The notes: generated by a model from the sequence alone, not told the origin. A DNA stretch of 64,000 nucleotides from Parvibacter caecicola (GCF_003725335.1 NZ_QIBY01000009.1:1-64000); one strand, 5' to 3'. Shown: positions 34,237-42,991, numbered from the stretch's first letter. Program-made: numbers and translations.

Positions 34237-34857
34237 ATGTGCCGGCAGTTCACCATACTCACCCTTGACGAAACCCTTGGGGTCATCCAGAAGATTGAGA
34301 TGGCCTCGCCGGTGGTGCTGGAACCAGATTGGCCGGCGCAGCGGCCCAGCGCCTTTCCGCAGTCGAAAGTGCCCGTGATAGTGCCGATGTTCAACCCAGC
34401 CCTGGGGGCGCCGCTTGTGCCCGGCAGCCTGGGGGCCTGCGAGCTGACCTGGGGGTTCGACGAGCCCTGGCAGACGGGGGTCATCTTCAACAGCCGCATC
34501 GAAAGCGCCGCCAAGCCCACCTGGCGCGAGGCCATGGCGCACTGCCGATGTTTCGTGGTAGCGCCGGCGTTTTTCGAGAGCCACCAAACGGAAACGGTGC
34601 CTTCGCCGAAAACCGGCAAGCCCATCAAGCGGCCTTACGAGTTTCGCGCGCCTGACGGAGGGCCGCTGTTTCTTGGATGCATTTGGCGGGACAACCGTTT
34701 TTCAGTGGTCACCACCGAAGCCAACCGCTGCGTGGCGCCGGTACACCACCGCATGCCCGTGGTGCTGCAACAGGAAGAGCTGCCGCTGTGGCTGGGGCCC
34801 AACTACCAATCCCTGGCAAACCGCAGCAGCGTGCAACTGGAGGCGCGGCCTGTATGA
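34237..34857 (+). CDS. SOS response-associated peptidase (SRAP; YedK/HMCES family)
   Basis: 206 residues. Catalytic Cys2 after the initiator (MCRQFTIL), NSRIESA with the conserved Asn, FFES with the active Glu, and the His block VHHRMPVVL are all present. SRAP proteins crosslink to abasic sites in single-stranded DNA and shield them from breakage. Length is normal (about 200-230). The gene stands alone. Confidence 0.9.
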   Translation: MCRQFTILTLDETLGVIQKIEMASPVVLEPDWPAQRPSAFPQSKVPVIVPMFNPALGAPLVPGSLGACELTWGFDEPWQTGVIFNSRIESAAKPTWREAMAHCRCFVVAPAFFESHQTETVPSPKTGKPIKRPYEFRAPDGGPLFLGCIWRDNRFSVVTTEANRCVAPVHHRMPVVLQQEELPLWLGPNYQSLANRSSVQLEARPV

Positions 34858-34900
34858 CAAAGGCGCGGGGGCGCGAAGGGGAGAAGGCTCTGCGTTCTTC

Positions 34901-35233
34901 CTACTCGCGCACGAGGGCGCTGTCGGCGGCGGGGTTGTGGGACTCGTCGGTCACGTAGCGCTCCGCCGTCATGCGCACGTCATGCTTTTCGCGCAATGCG
35001 GCAATGGCGGCCATCATCGGGGACGCATGTTGCGCATCGAGGGCCCGCTGGTCTTCCCAGCTGTCGATCAGCAGCACCGTCTCCTCATCGGCCAGGGGCA
35101 GAAAGTACTCGTATCGCAGGTTGCCCGGCTCGACGCGAATGGCCTCCACCGTGCCCGAAGCCAACATCTCTTCGGCAAACCGCCGAGCGCTTCCACCGGC
35201 GCCGCAATAGTAGATGTTCACCGTGATGGCCAT
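34901..35233 (-). CDS. Antibiotic-biosynthesis-monooxygenase (ABM) fold protein
   Basis: 110 residues from ATG 35233 behind a G-rich ribosome binding site. Compact ferredoxin-like ABM pattern: VNIYYCGAGGSARRFAEEM, then GNLRYEYFLPLADEETVLLIDSWEDQRALDAQHAS and a C-terminal strand VRMTAERYV. The DSWEDQxALDxHxxS block is typical of quinol-monooxygenase-like (YgiN) proteins. Substrate unknown; possibly quinone or heme-related chemistry. Confidence 0.8.
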   Translation of the reverse strand: MAITVNIYYCGAGGSARRFAEEMLASGTVEAIRVEPGNLRYEYFLPLADEETVLLIDSWEDQRALDAQHASPMMAAIAALREKHDVRMTAERYVTDESHNPAADSALVRE

Positions 35234-35263
35234 GTCCCCCCCCCTCATAAACGGTGCTGGCAA

Positions 35264-35289
35264 CAAAAACGGCCGGGGTTACCGGCCGT
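35264..35289 (-). terminator. Terminator downstream of tRNA-Gly
   Basis: On the minus strand, ACGGCCGG/CCGGCCGT stem followed by TTTTTG, just after the tRNA 3' end. Confidence 0.75.
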
Positions 35290-35298
35290 GGCGTTTTG

Positions 35299-35372
35299 TG
35301 GAGCGGGCGACGGGAATCGAACCCGCGTTGTAAGCATGGGAAGCTCAAGTTCTACCATTGAACCACGCCCGC
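35299..35372 (-). tRNA. tRNA-Gly(CCC)
   Basis: 74 nt with encoded CCA. Acceptor GCGGGCG/CGCCCGC, D-arm GGTTCAATGGTAGAAC, anticodon stem TGAGC/GCTTA with loop TTCCCAT giving anticodon CCC, and T-arm GCGGGTTCGATTCCCGT. A TATAAT -10 box lies at 35384-35389 on the minus strand. An integrase remnant lies 80 bases from its 5' side. Confidence 0.95.
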
Positions 35373-35454
35373 AGTGGGAGAACATTATACTCTAACCTCC
35401 TTAGAACCCTTAGGTATTTCAGCAAATCATCATGAGCGACGCCTAGGCGGCGGC

Positions 35455-35706
35455 TCAAAGGAAGCTCATGTAGCGCTTGCCGATTCCTATGCCCGTGTTG
35501 GGCGCGTAGGCCGCATAGAGGTCGAGCGTGCAGGCGGAGCTCGCATGCCCCATCAGTGCCTCCTCCGCCTTGGTGTTCTTCCTGTTGGCGAGGTTCAAGG
35601 TGGCGAAGATGTGGCGCAGGGCATAGGGGCGCACGCCCTCGAAGCCCGCATCCGCCGCGAACTTCAGCCAATCGCGGTCCCAGGATTGGTAGGTCCGGGG
35701 ATGCAC
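35455..35706 (-). pseudogene. Truncated tyrosine recombinase (integrase), C-terminal part
   Basis: 83 codons keep RPYALRHIFATLNLANR and LMGHASSACTLDLYAAY, i.e. the Arg-x-x-His, His and nucleophile-Tyr region of phage/ICE integrases. The N-terminal DNA-binding and core domains are missing, and the downstream 200 bases hold no recognisable gene. Its position beside tRNA-Gly marks an old integration site. Confidence 0.75.
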
Positions 35707-35866
35707 ATTTCACGAGCAAGGCTAAAACCCTGCGATTCATCCGAGAAAAAGATGTCCCAAATTGAGAAGAAGGTGTCCCGTTTCGATTTGCTCTGCCGTG
35801 AAACTTTGCAAAGACTTTACGGGCCTCTGACAAGGCGCGCATACGGCTTGGTCATGCTTGAGCAGA

Positions 35867-35900
35867 GCCTCCTCTTAGGCTCCCTCCTGTGAGAGGAGGC
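35867..35900 (+). promoter_or_regulatory. Hairpin in the pst leader
   Basis: GCCTCCTCT (35867-35875) pairs with AGAGGAGGC (35892-35900), 24 bases before the pstS start; the distal arm contains GAGGAGG. Could be a terminator for upstream transcripts or a control of the pst operon. No Pho box recognised. Confidence 0.4.
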
Positions 35901-35923
35901 GTCTTTCAGAGAAAGGAATCGAC

Positions 35924-36844
35924 ATGACCAAAAACATGACAAGAAAAGTACTCACTATCGCTGCTGCGGCGATTCTCACGCTCGGAATGATGAGCGCCTT
36001 CGGCTGCTCCTCACCCGAAACCCAATCGGGGAGTCCCAGCGCATCCGAGGCGCAGACGAGCAATCAGATATCGGTTTACTCGCGTGAAGATGGCTCGGGC
36101 ACGCGCGGTGCGTTCATAGAGCTTTTCGGACTTGAGGAGAAGGATGCGGCTGGCAACAAAGTCGACATGACCACGGACGCCGCTGCCATCACTAATTCCA
36201 CTTCGGTGATGATGACCTCTGTCGCCAGCGACCCGGACGCCATCGGCTACATCTCCTTGGGCTCGCTCAACGACACTGTCAAGGCCGTCAAGATCGACGG
36301 CATCGAGGCAACGGCGCAGAACGTGAAGAGCGGCGACTACAAGGTGTCCAGGCCATTCAACATCGTGTTCGCCGAGAACCTCAGCGCACCGGCACAGAAC
36401 TTCGTGGACTTCATCATGAGCTCCGATGGCCAGGCGATCATCGAGGATAACGGCTACATAGGCGTTGACGAGAATGCAGCTCCCTTTACCGCTACTGGCG
36501 CAAGTGGCAAAGTCGTGATCGCGGGGTCCTCCTCGGTCACCCCCATCATGGAGAAGCTCGCCGAAGCGTATAAGGCCGTGAATCCTGACGTAACCATCGA
36601 GGTTCAGCAATCCGACTCCACCACCGGCGTCAACATGGCCATCGAGGGCACGTGCGACATCGGTATGGCATCGCGTGACCTGAAGGATTCGGAGGCTTCG
36701 TCCGGGGTCAGCGCCACGGCTATCGCCAAGGACGGAATCGCCGTGATCGTCGCCCCCGCATCCATCGTCGACAGCCTCACCAGCGACCAAGTGAAGGCGA
36801 TTTTTTCCGGCGAAGCGCTCACGTGGGCAGAAGTGATCGGCTAG
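35924..36844 (+). CDS. pstS: Phosphate-binding lipoprotein, halves in permuted order
   Basis: 306 residues, lipobox MMSAFGCSS. In ordinary PstS the order is GSSTV..., SR-L, then REDGSGTR and GYVSLG. Here the C-terminal-type half comes first (ISVYSREDGSGTRGAF, IGYISLGSLNDTVKAVKIDG, FVDFIMSSDGQAI), and the N-terminal-type half follows (VVIAGSSSVTPIMEKLAEAY, GTCDIGMASRDLKDSE, IAKDGIAVIVAP, VKAIFSGEALTWAEV). All phosphate-contact segments are kept. I recall similar permuted PstS proteins in gut Firmicutes. First gene of pstSCAB. Confidence 0.88.
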   Translation: MTKNMTRKVLTIAAAAILTLGMMSAFGCSSPETQSGSPSASEAQTSNQISVYSREDGSGTRGAFIELFGLEEKDAAGNKVDMTTDAAAITNSTSVMMTSVASDPDAIGYISLGSLNDTVKAVKIDGIEATAQNVKSGDYKVSRPFNIVFAENLSAPAQNFVDFIMSSDGQAIIEDNGYIGVDENAAPFTATGASGKVVIAGSSSVTPIMEKLAEAYKAVNPDVTIEVQQSDSTTGVNMAIEGTCDIGMASRDLKDSEASSGVSATAIAKDGIAVIVAPASIVDSLTSDQVKAIFSGEALTWAEVIG

Positions 36845-36848
36845 CTAT

Positions 36849-37709
36849 ATGTCGAAGTCTGCAAGGAAAGAAGGCTTTGCGAGGGTGCTGTTCACCCTTG
36901 CTGCCGCGATTTCGATCTTGGCAGTTGCCCTGATATGCGTGTTCCTCTTCGCCAACGGGCTTCCGGCGATGTTCCAGATCGGCATCCCCGAGTTCCTGCT
37001 GGGCACCACCTGGAAGCCGGGAAGCGGCATGTACGGCATCTTTCCCATGATCGTGGGGAGCATCTACGTAACCGCCGGTGCCATCCTCGTCGGTGTTCCG
37101 GCGGGCATCCTGACGGCGATATACCTGTCGCGCTTTGCGGGCAGCAGGGTCGCATCCGTTCTGCGGCCGGGCATCGAGCTGCTCGCCGGCATCCCCTCTG
37201 TCGTGTATGGCTTCTTTGGGTTGATGGTGCTCGTCCCCTTCATCAGGATGACGATGCCTGGCAGGGGCCTTTCGCTTCTGGCAGCATCCCTGCTGCTGGG
37301 GATTATGATTCTTCCCACCATCATCACCGTGGCGAAGAACGCCCTCGATGCCGTTCCGAGAAGCTACTACGAGGGAGCCCTTGCCTTGGGCGCAACCCAT
37401 GAGCGGGCCGTGTTCCGCATCCTCGTGCCTGCTGCGTTCTCGGGAATCATGGCGGCTGTCGTGCTGGGAGTCGGGCGTGCGATCGGCGAGACCATGGCAG
37501 TCGTTATGGTCGCGGGAAACCAGCCCGTCATACCGAACTCCATCTTCGACGGCGTTCGCACGATGACCGCGAATATTGTTCTGGAGATGGGCTATGCCGC
37601 CGACCTCCACAGGGGCGCTCTCATAGCAACCGGCGTCGTGCTGTTCGTCTTCATCATGCTCATCAGCCTCCTGTTCAGCGCCATCAAGAAGCGGGGTGAG
37701 GAGCGATGA
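36849..37709 (+). CDS. pstC: Phosphate ABC transporter permease PstC
   Basis: 286 residues, six spans. FLLGTTWKPGSGMYGIFPMIVGSIYVT and the cytoplasmic EAA-like loop YYEGALALGATHERAVFRILVPAAFSGIMAAVVLGVGRAIGETMAV are diagnostic. Starts four bases after pstS and overlaps pstA by four bases. Confidence 0.95.
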   Translation: MSKSARKEGFARVLFTLAAAISILAVALICVFLFANGLPAMFQIGIPEFLLGTTWKPGSGMYGIFPMIVGSIYVTAGAILVGVPAGILTAIYLSRFAGSRVASVLRPGIELLAGIPSVVYGFFGLMVLVPFIRMTMPGRGLSLLAASLLLGIMILPTIITVAKNALDAVPRSYYEGALALGATHERAVFRILVPAAFSGIMAAVVLGVGRAIGETMAVVMVAGNQPVIPNSIFDGVRTMTANIVLEMGYAADLHRGALIATGVVLFVFIMLISLLFSAIKKRGEER

Positions 37710-38539
37710 CGTCGAAGATTCTGCGCACTCTCGTGTACGTGGGAACCATCCTCACGACTCTGGTCCTGGCGGGGATCGTGGGATACATCCTTATAAACGG
37801 CATCCCTCATCTCAAGCCCTCCCTGTTCGAGTGGACCTACACTTCCGAGAACGTCTCGCTCATGCCTGCTCTCATCGATACCATCCTGATGGCCCTGCTC
37901 GCTTTGGCGCTATCTGTGCCGACGGGCGTTGGCGCGGCAATCTATCTGGTGGAGTACGCGCGCTCATCGAGCCGCTTCGTGAGGGCAGTCCGCATGACAG
38001 CAGAGACGCTCCAGGGCATCCCCTCAATCATCTACGGACTGTTCGGCTTGCTCTTCTTCACGACCATGCTCGGATGGGGGCTTTCCCTCATTTCCGGCGC
38101 ATGCACGCTCGCCATCATGGTTCTCCCCGTCGTGATGCGCACTACCGAAGAGGCGCTTCTCGCTGTCCCCGAATCCTACAAGCAGGGCGGCTTCGCATTA
38201 GGGGCGGGCCATGTCAGGACGATCTTTCGCTGTGTGCTGCCAAGCGCGCTTCCTGGCATCGTGGGTGGCGTGCTGCTTGCCCTTGGCCGCTGCGTTGGAG
38301 AGGTGGCCGCGCTCCTCTTCACCGCTGGCACCGTGGCGCAGATCCCCGATTTTGGTGGACAGGGCATCTTCGCAATCTTCGATTCGTGCAGAACGCTTGC
38401 CGTCCACATGTACGTGCTCGCAAGCGAGGGCCTTCACATGGACGAGACCTATGCAACAGCCGTCGTGCTCCTGATCCTCATTGTGATTCTGAACATGGGA
38501 GCGAACTTCGCGGCAAAGAGACTTAAGAGAGGAATGTAG
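37706..38539 (+). CDS. pstA: Phosphate ABC transporter permease PstA
   Basis: 277 residues, six spans. GVGAAIYLVEYARSS, the LQGIPSIIYGLFGLLFF segment and the loop SYKQGGFALGAGHVRTIFRCVLPSALPGIVGGVLLALGRCVGEVAAL match PstA. Partner of PstC in the inner-membrane channel for phosphate. Confidence 0.95.
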   Translation: MTSKILRTLVYVGTILTTLVLAGIVGYILINGIPHLKPSLFEWTYTSENVSLMPALIDTILMALLALALSVPTGVGAAIYLVEYARSSSRFVRAVRMTAETLQGIPSIIYGLFGLLFFTTMLGWGLSLISGACTLAIMVLPVVMRTTEEALLAVPESYKQGGFALGAGHVRTIFRCVLPSALPGIVGGVLLALGRCVGEVAALLFTAGTVAQIPDFGGQGIFAIFDSCRTLAVHMYVLASEGLHMDETYATAVVLLILIVILNMGANFAAKRLKRGM

Positions 38540-39382
38540 ATGATGGACGCAGTCACAGCATCCGAAAAGAGAATCATGGAGCCTGAGAAGGAGCAATGCA
38601 TGCAGAGCACACGGGCGGAAGCCGCCGCCGCTGAAGCGAAGATGGGCGTTGAGGGGCTCAACCTTTACTACGGAGAGTTCCATGCTCTCAAAGACGTCAC
38701 ACTCGATTTTCCGAAGAACGAGGTGACGGCCCTGATCGGACCTTCGGGATGCGGCAAGTCGACGTTGCTCAAGACTTTGAACCGGATGAATGACCTGATG
38801 GACGGCTGCCGCGTGGACGGGTGCGTCTCCTTGGATGGCGACGACATCTATGGTGACCTGCCGGTCAATGACCTCCGCCGCCGCGTGGGTATGGTGTTCC
38901 AGCAGCCCAATCCCTTCCCCATGAGTATCTACGACAACATCGCCTTCGGCCCGCGTACTCACGGGATCAAAGGCAAAGAAGAGCTCGACGTGATTGTGGA
39001 ACAGTCGCTCCGTAATGCCGCCATCTGGGATGAAGTCAAGGATCGCCTGAAGAAGAGTGCCCTTGGGCTCTCGGGTGGCCAGCAGCAGCGCCTGTGTATC
39101 GCACGTGCGCTTGCCGTTCAGCCTGAAGTGTTGCTGCTTGACGAGTCCACGAGCGCACTCGACCCGATATCCACAGCGAAGATCGAGGATTTGGTCATCG
39201 AGCTCGCATCGAAATACACCGTGATCATGGTCACGCACAATATGCTGCAAGCCATTCGCGTATCTACCAAGACCGCGTTCTTTCTCCTAGGGGAGATGGT
39301 TGAGGCAGGTGACACGGATGCGCTGTTCACGCATCCGAAAGACAGTCGAACAGCCGACTATGTGTCAGGTCGCTTCGGCTAA
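38540..39382 (+). CDS. pstB: Phosphate ABC transporter ATPase PstB
   Basis: 280 residues. A ~35-residue N-terminal extension precedes [18 protein letters not shown]. Walker [21 protein letters not shown]-loop [20 protein letters not shown], signature [15 protein letters not shown]. The Walker B segment reads [12 protein letters not shown], with Ser where nearly all PstB have Pro; the catalytic Glu is kept. The switch His is in [10 protein letters not shown]. No phoU gene follows, unlike many pst operons. Confidence 0.95.
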   Translation: MMDAVTASEKRIMEPEKEQCMQSTRAEAAAAEAKMGVEGLNLYYGEFHALKDVTLDFPKNEVTALIGPSGCGKSTLLKTLNRMNDLMDGCRVDGCVSLDGDDIYGDLPVNDLRRRVGMVFQQPNPFPMSIYDNIAFGPRTHGIKGKEELDVIVEQSLRNAAIWDEVKDRLKKSALGLSGGQQQRLCIARALAVQPEVLLLDESTSALDPISTAKIEDLVIELASKYTVIMVTHNMLQAIRVSTKTAFFLLGEMVEAGDTDALFTHPKDSRTADYVSGRFG

Positions 39383-39953
39383 GCAGAGCGAAATAGCGGC
39401 ACTCCAGGCGCGGACGCTGCAGGGCGAGATGTTCGATCTCAAGGACATCGCGGGGTCTTTGGGCCTTTTTTTCGGCGAGGGGCAAATCATGGCGGAGTAC
39501 GCCCTAAGCGATGGGATCACCGAGACCCTCTTCACCAAGACCGTCGAGCATGGAGCCTACGAGGGGTTCGATCACGGGGCTATCGCGATCTCCTACACGA
39601 ACGCTGACCTGGCGAAGATCATCAGGACCGCCGCTTTCTCCGGCAAATCCCTAAGCCTCGTCATCTACCCGGACGGCAGGATAGCGCTTTCGACCAAAGA
39701 GGGTGGAAGCGTCTTTTCCAATTACCTGACGTACCTTCGCGCCGGGTCCAACCTCTCAGACGACCAGCTTGACCAGATGCATCTGGACTGAGAGGACGGC
39801 GAGAAGGGCGCAATCGTCTGCAAGCTGGGAGATGAGGACTACTACATCTCCTATATGCCTCTCGGCTACAGGGACTTTGGGCGCCTTCGTCGGGGGGACA
39901 AGAGAGGGGCTCTTTATCAGGTTCAAGGGTTTTACCAGATGAGTAATTTATAG
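39360..39953 (+). pseudogene. Unknown protein interrupted by an in-frame TGA
   Basis: The frame beginning within the pstB tail (ATG at 39360; ATG 39429 gives MFDLKDIAGSLGLFFGEGQ) runs to TGA at 39789-39791. The same frame continues with protein-like sequence (EDGEKGAIVCKLGDEDYYIS, MPLGYRDFGRLRRGDKRG) for 54 more codons to TAG at 39951-39953. I do not recognise the family. Either a nonsense mutation in a ~190-residue protein or two separate pieces. It sits between pst and mobile-element debris. Confidence 0.5.
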
Positions 39954-40451
39954 GCGCCGGTTCCCCAGATGTGGCTTTTCCAGATGCGGGTTTTCCCGTT
40001 CTGGCACAGACTGGGCGTTTTCAGGGTCGATGGGCTTCTCCTGCGGCTCGGCCTCCCCGTTGGCGGGCGGCTCTCGCGTGAACTCCGAGAGGATGGCGTA
40101 GCCGTCCGCCTTGAGCTCGGCGGCCACCTGCGCGTGCATGGCCGGGTCGTCGAGCGTGATCCAGGTGGCCTCCTCCGCCTTCAGGAAGTGGCCGTTCTCG
40201 CTGCGCTTGCGGGCGCGGATGATATAGCCCGAAAATTCCAGCTCCTTTCTCCCGGCTGACACGGCGTCCGCGCCGTCCCTCGCGAGGGACGCGAAGCCCT
40301 TGACGGCGAACACCCGCTCGGGGTTGTTCCCAAGCGAGCGTATCCGGCAGTAGATCCCCTTGGCCTTCGCCGAGAGGCCGCGGTCGAAGAACATGGCGTT
40401 CTCGACGAAGGCGAAGGAGCCCTTGCCCCTGTGGATGACGTTGCCCATCAC
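39948..40451 (-). CDS. Winged-helix protein of plasmid/ICE type
   Basis: 167 residues. [30 protein letters not shown] followed by [39 protein letters not shown] is the N-terminal winged helix common in replication-initiator and 'helix-turn-helix' proteins of Gram-positive plasmids and conjugative elements, recognisable by 'KGxYxxIxSLxxN'. The charged tail ends near the interrupted gene. The start (ATGATG) lies next to a ParA fragment, so the locus was probably rearranged. Confidence 0.65.
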   Translation of the reverse strand: MMGNVIHRGKGSFAFVENAMFFDRGLSAKAKGIYCRIRSLGNNPERVFAVKGFASLARDGADAVSAGRKELEFSGYIIRARKRSENGHFLKAEEATWITLDDPAMHAQVAAELKADGYAILSEFTREPPANGEAEPQEKPIDPENAQSVPERENPHLEKPHLGNRRL

Positions 40452-40471
40452 GCACCGCCCCGTCTGTCGCG

Positions 40472-40611
40472 GCGCGCTCGCCCTGCGGGTCGGCGTCCAC
40501 GAGGAGCACCCTCTTCCCGCGATGCGCGAGGGCGATCCCCAGGCTCAAGGTGGTGGCGGTCTTTCCCGTGCCGCCCTTCTGGTTCGCTACTGCAATGGTT
40601 CTGCATGGCAT
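40472..40611 (-). pseudogene. ParA/Soj-type partition ATPase, N-terminal fragment
   Basis: About 46 codons: [21 protein letters not shown], through [21 protein letters not shown], i.e. the deviant Walker A and A' motifs. Homology stops after DADPQG, where the sequence joins the leader of the winged-helix gene. The remaining ~200 residues of ParA are missing. Confidence 0.75.
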
Positions 40612-40829
40612 GGCTCATGCGCCTCCTTCTGCGGTCGCCTTCATCGGGAGGCCAGACGGCCCGCGCGCAATGTGCGATGGGCGTGCGTTTCGCGAAAATA
40701 CTGGAAGCGCACTGGAAATATCGGGGTTTCTCGAAAAGTCAAGAAGGGAGAAGAGTTTCCCTGGTTTCAGAAATAGCGGTTCTGAACTGGGGATTTCTCA
40801 ACCATGCATTTCGCGTGTTTCGCGGGTGC
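40612..40829. other. Gap between the ParA fragment and the small helix-turn-helix gene
   Basis: No gene recognised. The stretch 40700-40800 is unusually AT-rich for this chromosome and may be the old upstream region of the partition operon. Confidence 0.35.
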
Positions 40830-40973
40830 TTACCTCGCTAGCAGCTTGACGAACTCGTCTACGCGCATCTCGCGCTGACCGTGCAAGACGTACCAGAGCC
40901 GCTTCCCATCCATGCCGATGCGACGTGCGCGCTCGGCGCACGAGATGCCTCTCAGCTGTCTTGCGCTATCCAT
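40830..40973 (-). pseudogene. Short helix-turn-helix protein, related to the one at 43042-43512
   Basis: 47 codons from ATG 40973 read GISCAERARRIGMDGKRLW, then YVLHGQREMRVDEFVKLLAR. The HTH part matches GIGMTELARRIGVDGKRLWCVLHGRRE of the longer minus-strand gene at 43042. Homology extends upstream of this ATG (IDESGVACI against VDSQKAALLI), so the N-terminus has probably been lost. Confidence 0.5.
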
Positions 40974-41027
40974 GATGCAAGCAACGCCGCTTTCGTCGAT
41001 TACGCAAGAAACACCAACATGCCGGCA

Positions 41028-42215
41028 CTAGCGGCTCATCAGTTTCACGCCGAGCCTGACCAGGGCCGGGAGGCCGGGGACTTGAAGGCGGCGCTTCACC
41101 GACGTCAGCTCGCTCGGGATCTGGATATGCTGAGGACACTTCTCAATGCAGGCTCCGCATTTGACGCAATCGCTCGCGAAGCGCGCCTCACCCACCATGG
41201 CCCCCGATGCCGTGATGTACTGGTGCATACCTTGGTACCAGCTATGAGCGAAAGAAGTGTTATAGGCAGCGAAGCACATGGGGATGTTGATTCCTTTGGG
41301 ACACGGCATGCAGTACCCGCACCCCGTGCAAGGAATCCGGTAGTTTTGTGCGATATGCTCACGAGCTTTTTTGATCGCGGTCTCCTCAGCAGCTTCGAGT
41401 GAGCCGGGAAACGCCGAGTCAGTCGTCTCAGCATTTTGCGACAGTTGATCAAGCGTATTCATGCCTGACAGCACCACTGTCACTTCCGGGTGGTTCCATA
41501 CCCAGCGAAGGGCAAGCCGCACTGGATCGTCGCTCAGGCCGGCATCGGAAAGGGCGCGCCGCGCGCCCGCTGGCAATTCGCTTGCCAGCTTGCCTCCGAG
41601 AAGCGGCTCCATGACGACGACGGGCAGACCACGCTCTGCCGCTGCCATGAGGCCCGCCGTTCCCGCCTGATAGTCCTCGTTCATGTAGTTGTACTGAATC
41701 TGGCAGAAATCCCAGCCGAAGGAATCGAGCAGCACAGGAAAATCTGCCTTGGGGCCATGGTATGAGAAGCCTATGTTGGTGATCCGACCCGACATCTTCT
41801 GCTCCGCTACCCAATCCTCGAAACCCAGGGAGCTCAAGCGATCCCATGCCGAAGCGCTCGTCACGTTGTGGACAAGATAATAATCAACATGGTCGATGCG
41901 AAGCCTCTCAAGGGAGCGTTCCAGATACGTATCGAAATCGGTCGTCGCTTCGCATCGCGCGATCGGCAGCTTGGTGGCGATATGGACCCTCTCCCTCAGG
42001 CCGGGGTTGCGAGCGAATATCTCGCCGAGAGCCACCTCGTTCCCGTTGTACAGATAAGCCGTATCGAGGTAATTGATGCCGCGCTCGACGGCTTCCATGA
42101 TGAGCTGCTCAGACGCGTCAATATCGATACGTCCTCCAGAAGAAGGGAACCTCATGCAACCGAAGCCCAGCGCCGACAGCTCGTTTCCATTTTTGGGATC
42201 GATCCTGAATTGCAT
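41028..42215 (-). CDS. Aldo/keto reductase with C-terminal 4Fe-4S domain
   Basis: 395 residues from ATG 42215 (AAGGAG upstream). Residues 1-~260 form an aldo/keto reductase barrel: LGFGCMRFP, DTAYLYNGNE (Asp/Tyr), ATKLP and HNV in place of the usual active-site LVH block. The C-terminus has CTGCGYCMPCPKGINIP and CVKCGACIEKCPQHIQIP, ferredoxin-like cysteine sets found in the YakC/'4Fe-4S AKR' group of anaerobes. It probably reduces a carbonyl or acts in a redox chain; substrate unknown. Divergent from a TetR gene across paired operators, so likely repressed by it. Confidence 0.88.
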   Translation of the reverse strand: MQFRIDPKNGNELSALGFGCMRFPSSGGRIDIDASEQLIMEAVERGINYLDTAYLYNGNEVALGEIFARNPGLRERVHIATKLPIARCEATTDFDTYLERSLERLRIDHVDYYLVHNVTSASAWDRLSSLGFEDWVAEQKMSGRITNIGFSYHGPKADFPVLLDSFGWDFCQIQYNYMNEDYQAGTAGLMAAAERGLPVVVMEPLLGGKLASELPAGARRALSDAGLSDDPVRLALRWVWNHPEVTVVLSGMNTLDQLSQNAETTDSAFPGSLEAAEETAIKKAREHIAQNYRIPCTGCGYCMPCPKGINIPMCFAAYNTSFAHSWYQGMHQYITASGAMVGEARFASDCVKCGACIEKCPQHIQIPSELTSVKRRLQVPGLPALVRLGVKLMSR

Positions 42216-42239
42216 CGCGAGCACTCCTTGCGTAAAATT

Positions 42240-42280
42240 AGTTGCACAATGCAATTAACTATAAGTTGCGGTGTGCAACT
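42240..42280. promoter_or_regulatory. Paired palindromic operators between aldo/keto reductase and TetR genes
   Basis: Two 17-bp dyads, AGTTGCACAATGCAATT (42240-42256) and AGTTGCGGTGTGCAACT (42264-42280), start 24 bp apart in the divergent promoter. Such paired sites are typical for a dimeric TetR repressor controlling both directions. Confidence 0.75.
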
Positions 42281-42304
42281 TGTCAAGGAGGCGGCAGAGT
42301 TACG

Positions 42305-42991
42305 GTGACCGAAGAAGACCGGACGTACCAACGCGCGCGGACGCGTGAGCAGAAGAACCAACGGCTCGATGGCATCCTGGACGCCACACGATCGATACTG
42401 GACGAAGGCTCGTACCACGATGTCACCTTGAGCGCCATAGCCGAAAGGGTCGGGTGCTCGCGCGCCAATCTATCGCACTACGTCGGTTCTAAAGAGGAGA
42501 TACTCCTGCTCCTGTACATCCGGTCATTACGGGAGATCTTGGAAGCTATGAAAGGGATCGATCCCGGGTCTTTGGACGTGTCCTCCATAACAGGTCTCGA
42601 GGCCGCTTCGGACGCTCTAGCGGCGATGCTTGCCTCACACAGGGACTTCGGAAGACTTGGGGCGCTTTTGACGAGCATCATAGAGACCAATGTGCGCCTG
42701 GAATGCCTCGTCGAATGCAAGCGCGAGATCATCGGAATGATGGCAGATGGATCGAGTCTGCTCGTTGAACGCGGCCTCTTCGACGAGCTGGCTGACTCCA
42801 CCAGGTTTCTCATGGATCTGTCGGACTATGTCGCTGGGCTCTACCCTGCGACCCATCCGCTCCCCATTCAGCGAGCCGCCTGCAAGGAGACGGGGTATCC
42901 GATTCTGTCGTATGAGGAGTCATTGCGTGACTTTCTGACCGTTCAACTCGTCGGCTATAAAGTGTTGAAGGAGAAGCGGGACGACTCGTGA
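42305..42991 (+). CDS. TetR-family transcriptional regulator
   Basis: 228 residues from GTG 42305 (AAGGAGG is 13 bases upstream, a little far). N-terminal helix-turn-helix: RLDGILDATRSILDEGSYHDVTLSAIAERVGCSRANLSHYVGSKEEILL. The C-terminal ligand domain is of the DUF-type seen in small TetR regulators (FLMDLSDYVAGLYPATHP). Likely represses the divergent aldo/keto reductase and itself. Confidence 0.9.
   Translation: MTEEDRTYQRARTREQKNQRLDGILDATRSILDEGSYHDVTLSAIAERVGCSRANLSHYVGSKEEILLLLYIRSLREILEAMKGIDPGSLDVSSITGLEAASDALAAMLASHRDFGRLGALLTSIIETNVRLECLVECKREIIGMMADGSSLLVERGLFDELADSTRFLMDLSDYVAGLYPATHPLPIQRAACKETGYPILSYEESLRDFLTVQLVGYKVLKEKRDDS

Noticed and set aside
33789..34268. 159-codon frame before the SRAP gene
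   Set aside because: Low-complexity composition, no ribosome binding site, and overlaps the better-looking small frame at 34015 and the SRAP start.
39789..39791. Selenocysteine codon
   Set aside because: No SECIS-like hairpin was seen and the surrounding protein does not resemble any selenoprotein.
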